A stretch of DNA of 10,863 nucleotides from DASQFU01 sp035632955 (GTDB taxonomy: Bacteria; Eisenbacteria; RBG-16-71-46). The position numbers were made by a program, and so were the translations under genes. Below the pieces are notes generated by a model, which worked only from the letters and a program-made list of their open reading frames with translations, was not told the DNA's origin and did not search any database. The stretch lies in contig DASQFU010000247.1 of assembly GCA_035632955.1 (NCBI GenBank), positions 1 to 10,863 of the forward strand, read 5' to 3'. Positions 7,568 to 10,863 of this stretch are shown here, in pieces (position 1 is the stretch's first letter; each line of letters begins with the position of its first letter).

Positions 7568-8560
7568 TCAATCCTTTGCTCTAACGGGGATCCGCCGAGT
7601 AGAGATACCAGCGGTCGTCGAGGTGGCTGTACGAACCGTCGTCTTCTTTGTTGCGACCTCGGTGCGCGCCGTGAACCCGCCACGGGCGTAGGCGTGCGCA
7701 ATGGAAGTAGACTCCTGTAAATCTTCGGCTCGCGCCCGGACGCGCAGAAGCCGCTCAGACTCCCACTTCACGTCGACGACATCGAGATCGATGGACCTCC
7801 AGATCAAGAGACCACGGTGACTGGCGGACCACATCTCTGATGCTCCCAGCAGGTAGACCTCCGTTGCGACTTCTCCCAGCACGCCGCCGGGCGTGAAGTA
7901 GGTGACGAGGTACGCACGCGTAGTCTTCTGCGGCGATGCCACCGTGGACCTGAGGCGGTATTCGCCATCTCCTCCGAAGTCCATGCACGCCCCACTGACG
8001 AACCCAAGCATCGCGATCCAAGTGAAGATTGCTACGATTGCCAGTGTTTCCACAGTCGTTCGCCTTGCCCGCTCCGCCAGCGGCGCTGGCTGGGGATCGG
8101 CCCGCGTAGCTTGCGAAGCTGTGAAGATTGGAGGTGAAGTCAACTCAAAGGACACAAACCAAGCGACAAGGAAGAGGCCGCACCCAACTCCCATAGGGAA
8201 CCGTCGCAGCCAATCAGCCAACGAGGGTGGCCATGCAAGGAACAAGGGAAAGAGAAGCAGCGTCCCGCACGCCAAGGTCCACGCCACGAAACCGACACAC
8301 ACTGCAGATCTCGCACCGCGGACTTGCCTGCGCGACATGACCCACTGGACCACCAAGCACCCAGGCAGGAGCCATATGACGAGCAGGGATGTGAACAGAA
8401 TCAGAACGAATACTTCGAGTGCGACGTCCGGTGGAGGACTCGACGGAGCGAACCAAGAAGGAACTAATTGGAGTGCTGTCGCGATGAAGGCCACGAGCGA
8501 GGCTATGACTGTGGCAAGAACGCGGCGATCTGCCTCGCTACTGATCACGAACTCGCGCAT
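7568..8560 (-). CDS. membrane protein with five predicted helices and a C-terminal soluble domain
   Basis: I do not recognise this protein. Numbered from the ATG at 8558-8560 it has 330 residues, with hydrophobic segments at about 14-36, 46-71, 87-109, 122-140 and 171-190, then a soluble tail of about 140 residues. The tail has a strand-rich pattern (TTRAYLVTYF, then EVATEVYLL, VVDVKWESERLLRVR), loosely like small periplasmic beta domains in poorly known lipoproteins. That likeness is by pattern only. The start is uncertain: an in-frame GTG at 8594-8596 would add 12 residues, and neither start has a good Shine-Dalgarno. Sampled lines are about 52-60% G+C against about 70% in a sampled line of the radical SAM gene, so recent acquisition is plausible. 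It lies between the IF-2B-family gene and a broken rtcB copy. Confidence 0.65.
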   Translation of the reverse strand: MREFVISSEADRRVLATVIASLVAFIATALQLVPSWFAPSSPPPDVALEVFVLILFTSLLVIWLLPGCLVVQWVMSRRQVRGARSAVCVGFVAWTLACGTLLLFPLFLAWPPSLADWLRRFPMGVGCGLFLVAWFVSFELTSPPIFTASQATRADPQPAPLAERARRTTVETLAIVAIFTWIAMLGFVSGACMDFGGDGEYRLRSTVASPQKTTRAYLVTYFTPGGVLGEVATEVYLLGASEMWSASHRGLLIWRSIDLDVVDVKWESERLLRVRARAEDLQESTSIAHAYARGGFTARTEVATKKTTVRTATSTTAGISTRRIPVRAKD

Positions 8561-8614
8561 GTGAGGATTATCGGCGGCTTGACGGGCTTCCTCCACGCGG
8601 GCACGACTCGCGTC

Positions 8615-8846
8615 TCACCCCTTCACCACTAAAAACGGCGTCAGCTTGGCGACCGGCTTCGCGAGGTCCGCTCCCTCCACGACCTTCACGACCTCGGCGC
8701 TGGTCTCCTCTCGCGGCGTGTCCCGACCCTCATAACGAACGACGACGCCTTGCTCGCGCAGCTCAGCGACCAGATCGCGACCCTTCGTCTGGCGCACAGC
8801 TTGCGTGCCTCATCCGACGGCCGGCACCGTGACATGTCGTGCCGAA
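8615..8846 (-). pseudogene. rtcB: 3' fragment of a second rtcB gene
   Basis: This stretch aligns end to end with 9976-10227, the last 252 bases of the intact rtcB, and is 20 bases shorter. Eighteen of these are an in-frame loss of six codons (EAYKDV in the intact copy) near 8699. The other two are a frameshift near 8800. The encoded tail still reads KGRDLVAELREQGVVVRYEG and ends in LTPFLVVKG with a TGA stop. Beyond the frameshift, the active-site string TTCHGAGR is still readable in a shifted frame. The rest of the gene is absent: similarity stops at 8846. By eye about a dozen codon differences from the intact gene are silent and only a few change the residue. A gene caller might list 8615-8797 as a 60-residue protein, but the frameshift and missing catalytic core make it non-functional as a ligase. 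Confidence 0.85.
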
Positions 8847-8867
8847 GGTCAAGAGGCGGCGGGCGGC

Positions 8868-8946
8868 GAGGACGGGGTGCGTGCCGCCAGGCGAGGTCGC
8901 GGTCGTGGCGAGAGAACGCGCGCTGCCGGAGGAACTGGCGCCCTGA
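8868..8946 (+). pseudogene. 3' fragment of a second IF-2B-family gene
   Basis: This 79-base stretch aligns with 7422-7499, the end of the intact gene, with about 66 of 78 bases identical by eye. A one-base insertion near 8881 shifts the frame; after it the sequence encodes EVAVVARERALPEELAP and a TGA stop, against EVAVVARERALPEELAL in the intact protein. Five base differences in this part are silent and one changes the last residue. No similarity to the gene is seen upstream of about 8868, so more than 90% of it is missing. It abuts the truncated rtcB fragment, separated by 21 bases, and the two truncated 5' ends face each other. Confidence 0.8.
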
Positions 8947-8962
8947 CGTTTCGGCAGACGTC

Positions 8963-9811
8963 TCAGTAGCGATCCTCGTAACGGTCATCGTAACGATCGT
9001 CGAAGCGATCGTCGACGACCCAGGCATCGTCGCGATACACGCAGGTCGCAACCGGGTGTCCGCTATGGGCGTCGACCAGCAGGATCACTTCCGGGTGATC
9101 ATGGTCGTAGCAGTGGTCGTAGTAGGCACCGAGCCCACGGAAACCGATGTCGCAGTACGGGTCGAAGTAGCGATATCCGTACGACGGCGCCGAGCTGATC
9201 ACGAAGCCGAGCGAGAAGCCGCTCCGGTAGACGAAGCGGGGCCGATGAAAGTGCCCCGTGTAGTAATGGCGCGGACGGTAGGACGAGGTGATCGCACCGC
9301 CGTGACGATACCGGACCCGCGAGGAGTAGCTCGGTCGATGGTTGCCGCCGTGGTCGCGCCCGTCACGATAGTGGGTGCGCCCTTCACGATAGTGGCTGCG
9401 GCTGCGGCCATCACGCACGCCATGTCCACCGCGTCCCGCATCACGCCAACGCACGTCGGCACGGTGATCCAATCTCGAGTCACGGTTGCGGACGTCGCCA
9501 CGATCCGAGCGGCGCGAGTCGGGGCCACGCGACGAACCCCGGTCACTGCGGGTGTACGAACGCCCCTCACCGCCACGATCGGACCGGTGGTTGCGCGAGT
9601 ACGAGCGCTCACCACCGCTGGACGATCGCTTGCCGCCACGGACTGAAGAGTGCCGACGGCCGGACGAGTGGCCATCGCCTGACGAGTGGCCACCGACGGA
9701 CGAGTGGCCGCCACGATGTCCCTGGGACTTTGCCGTGGAAGGCAGCGAAACAGCGAGCGCCATAGCCAGCAAAGCGGCGAACATGGGGAGTCGGTAGGGA
9801 TGCATCATCAT
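8963..9811 (-). CDS. secreted low-complexity Ser/Arg/Gly/His/Tyr-rich protein
   Basis: This 282-residue protein is of unknown function. A signal peptide is clear: basic N-terminus, hydrophobic core (about 10-22) and a probable cleavage after AKS29. Next come four copies of a six-residue HSS unit (His at 36, 42, 48 and 54), then a long Arg/Ser/Asp/Gly-rich region to about 190, likely disordered. Residues about 196-268 look folded, with FDPYCDIGF, DHCYDHDHP and ATCVYRDDAW containing the protein's only three cysteines and a His/Asp cluster that could bind metal. The C-terminus ends in DDR(F/Y) repeats. The ATG at 9809-9811 has a strong GGAGG (complement of 9818-9822) six bases upstream. It is on the same strand as rtcB, 164 bp after it. 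Export to the periplasm or surface is inferred from the signal peptide. Confidence 0.75.
   Translation of the reverse strand: MMMHPYRLPMFAALLAMALAVSLPSTAKSQGHRGGHSSVGGHSSGDGHSSGRRHSSVRGGKRSSSGGERSYSRNHRSDRGGEGRSYTRSDRGSSRGPDSRRSDRGDVRNRDSRLDHRADVRWRDAGRGGHGVRDGRSRSHYREGRTHYRDGRDHGGNHRPSYSSRVRYRHGGAITSSYRPRHYYTGHFHRPRFVYRSGFSLGFVISSAPSYGYRYFDPYCDIGFRGLGAYYDHCYDHDHPEVILLVDAHSGHPVATCVYRDDAWVVDDRFDDRYDDRYEDRY
8966..9013 (-). repeat. 12-bp tandem repeat encoding DDR(Y/F) units
   Basis: Four imperfect 12-base units lie at the 3' end of the secreted-protein gene, encoding DDRF, DDRY, DDRY and EDRY just before the stop. Differences between units are single substitutions, consistent with slippage expansion followed by drift. 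Confidence 0.7.
9645..9709 (-). repeat. 18-bp tandem repeat encoding GHSS-type units
   Basis: The 11-base string GACGAGTGGCC occurs at 9663, 9681 and 9699, exactly 18 bases apart, with a degenerate copy at 9645. It encodes the repeated H-S-S units just after the signal peptide of the secreted protein. The near-identity of the three copies suggests recent expansion, and copy number may vary between strains. Confidence 0.75.
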
Positions 9812-9822
9812 CGCAAGCCTCC

Positions 9823-9839
9823 AGACGGACGCGCCGTCT
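9823..9839 (-). promoter_or_regulatory. hairpin immediately before the ribosome binding site of the secreted-protein gene
   Basis: AGACGG (9823-9828) and CCGTCT (9834-9839) form a 6-bp stem with a 5-base loop. In the minus-strand mRNA it ends directly at the GGAGG ribosome binding site. It could tune access to the site or protect the 5' end; no known riboswitch class is recognisable. Confidence 0.3.
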
Positions 9840-9975
9840 TAGGCGGGGAGCGATACAGGCATTCTGTGCCGTCTCCGATGCCTAGATCAACTCTGCAGGT
9901 GCTAAGTGCAGCGGTATTGACATCATGTTGACCTAATGTGGCGAACTCTCGGCGGAGGCGACAGGCCGATCCGAA

Positions 9976-10863
9976 TTACCCCTTCACCACTAGGAACGGC
10001 GTCAGCTTGGCGACCGGCTTTGCGAGGTCCGCTCCCTCCACGACCTTTACCACCTCGGCGACGTCCTTGTAGGCCTCGCTAGTCTCCTCTCGCAGCGTGT
10101 CCCGACCCTCATAACGCACGACGACGCCTTGGTCGCGCAGCTCAGCGACGAGATCGCGGCCCTTCGTCTCACGCACTGCCTGAGTGCGGCTCATCTGCCG
10201 GCCGGCGCCATGGCAGGTCGTGCCGAACGCGTGCTCCATCGAACCCTGACTCCCGATCAGCACGAACGAATAGCGCCCCATATCCCCGGGCACCAACACC
10301 GGTTGGCCGATCGCGCGATAGGCGGCAGGCACGTCCGGATGGCCAGCGGGGAACGCACGGGTCGCGCCCTTGCGATGAACGAGACAGCGGACCATGCCAC
10401 TGCTGATTTTGTGGCGCTCGAGCTTCGCGATGTTGTGCGCGACGTCGTAGACAAGCTGGAGGCGTAGGGCCTCGGGGCCGCGTTTCAACACGGTCGCGAA
10501 TGCGCGGCGGACGCCATCGGCGATGCACTGCCGGTTCGCCCACGCGAAGTTTGCCGCTGCCCGCATCGCCGAGAGATACGCCTGACCCTCGGGCGAACGC
10601 AGCGGCGCGCACGCAAGCTGACGATCGGGCAAAGTGATCCCCCACTTCACGAGCTTGTGCGAGACGTCGCGTACGTAGTCGGTGCACACCTGATGACCGA
10701 GCCCGCGCGAGCCACAGTGGATCATGACCGTGACCGTTCCCATCTCGAGACCGAGGGCGGCCGCCGCGATCTCGTCCAGCACCTCGGTCACCTCCTGCAC
10801 CTCGAGGAAGTGGTTGCCCGACCCGAGCGTTCCGAGCTGATCGCGGCCACGCCCGCGGGCGCC
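9976..10863 (-). CDS. rtcB: RNA-splicing ligase RtcB, C-terminal 295 residues (5' end beyond right edge)
   Basis: RtcB joins 2',3'-cyclic phosphate or 3'-phosphate RNA ends to 5'-OH ends using GTP and Mn, in RNA repair or tRNA splicing. The coding frame is open to the window's end, and the visible part starts at GARGRGRDQL. Mn-binding and catalytic motifs appear in order: LGTLGSGNHF (His near residue 18 of the visible part), CGSRGLGHQ, YDVAHN, and SMEHAFGTTCHGAGR, whose HGAGR histidine is the GMP-attachment site. The C-terminus LTPFLVVKG ends in TAA. About 60% of the usual protein (near 480 residues) is in the window. An internal start such as the GTG at 10798-10800 would cut the GNH motif and is not the real start. 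No archease gene is seen. A broken copy of its 3' end lies at 8615-8846. Confidence 0.95.
   Translation of the reverse strand, partial: GARGRGRDQLGTLGSGNHFLEVQEVTEVLDEIAAAALGLEMGTVTVMIHCGSRGLGHQVCTDYVRDVSHKLVKWGITLPDRQLACAPLRSPEGQAYLSAMRAAANFAWANRQCIADGVRRAFATVLKRGPEALRLQLVYDVAHNIAKLERHKISSGMVRCLVHRKGATRAFPAGHPDVPAAYRAIGQPVLVPGDMGRYSFVLIGSQGSMEHAFGTTCHGAGRQMSRTQAVRETKGRDLVAELRDQGVVVRYEGRDTLREETSEAYKDVAEVVKVVEGADLAKPVAKLTPFLVVKG

Noticed and set aside
8615..8797. A stand-alone 60-residue protein
   Set aside because: It is the tail of rtcB with an upstream frameshift and no catalytic core, so it is listed as a pseudogene.
8750..9646. A 298-codon plus-strand frame running through the IF2B fragment and opposite the secreted-protein gene
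   Set aside because: The opposite strand has a signal peptide, a strong ribosome binding site and a structured repeat pattern. This frame is a Val/Arg/Thr-rich shadow.
9917..9932. Two TTGAC boxes 11 bp apart between the secreted-protein gene and rtcB, suggesting a promoter or operator
   Set aside because: On the plus strand no acceptable -10 follows at 16-18 bp and no gene lies downstream in that direction; on the minus strand they do not fit a promoter.

Overview
The window is high-GC DNA (about 70% G+C in a sampled line of the main genes) with dense, strongly third-position-GC coding. A lipoprotein signal points to a Gram-negative envelope. The block of a radical SAM/DUF2344 protein, RNase G and rplU on one strand is typical of deltaproteobacterial-type (Myxococcota/Desulfobacterota-like) genomes, so I infer a lineage of that kind. 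The phylum is not proven by this sequence alone.

Layout from left to right. 1-79 (-): start of rplU (ribosomal protein L21). 274-867 (+): an unrecognised lipoprotein gene facing the other way, inserted between rplU and its usual upstream partner. 963-2510 (-): RNase G/E. 2545-5256 (-): a radical SAM protein fused to DUF2344, 34 bp upstream of the RNase gene and probably co-transcribed with it. 5257-5630: a divergent intergenic region with a candidate promoter for the leftward operon and an operator-like palindrome before otsB. 5631-6467 (+): trehalose-6-phosphate phosphatase. 6496-6535: a palindrome followed by an 11-bp-stem hairpin, probably a terminator. 6597-7499 (+): an eIF-2B/MtnA-fold protein that lacks the isomerase cysteine. 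7568-8560 (-): a lower-GC five-helix membrane protein. 8615-8946: two gene fragments back to back. 8963-9811 (-): a secreted, low-complexity His/Ser/Arg/Tyr-rich protein. 9976-10863 (-): RNA ligase RtcB, running off the right edge.

The most striking part is the right third. Between 8615 and 8946 lies the 3' tail of a second rtcB (minus strand), followed directly by the 3' tail of a second IF-2B-family gene (plus strand). Both match the intact genes in this same window. The order IF2B > (orf) < rtcB' | IF2B' > (orf) < rtcB is what a tandem duplication of an [IF2B ... rtcB] unit leaves after a deletion across the central junction. The copies differ mainly at silent positions, so they seem to have diverged as working genes before truncation, or one copy came from a relative. 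Each IF2B-rtcB interval now holds a different, unrelated minus-strand gene, which suggests a slot where cargo turns over.

Functionally the window mixes ribosome/RNA biology (L21, RNase G, RtcB), stress sugar metabolism (OtsB) and envelope proteins of unknown role. I saw no tRNA, rRNA, CRISPR array, transposase or complete insertion sequence.
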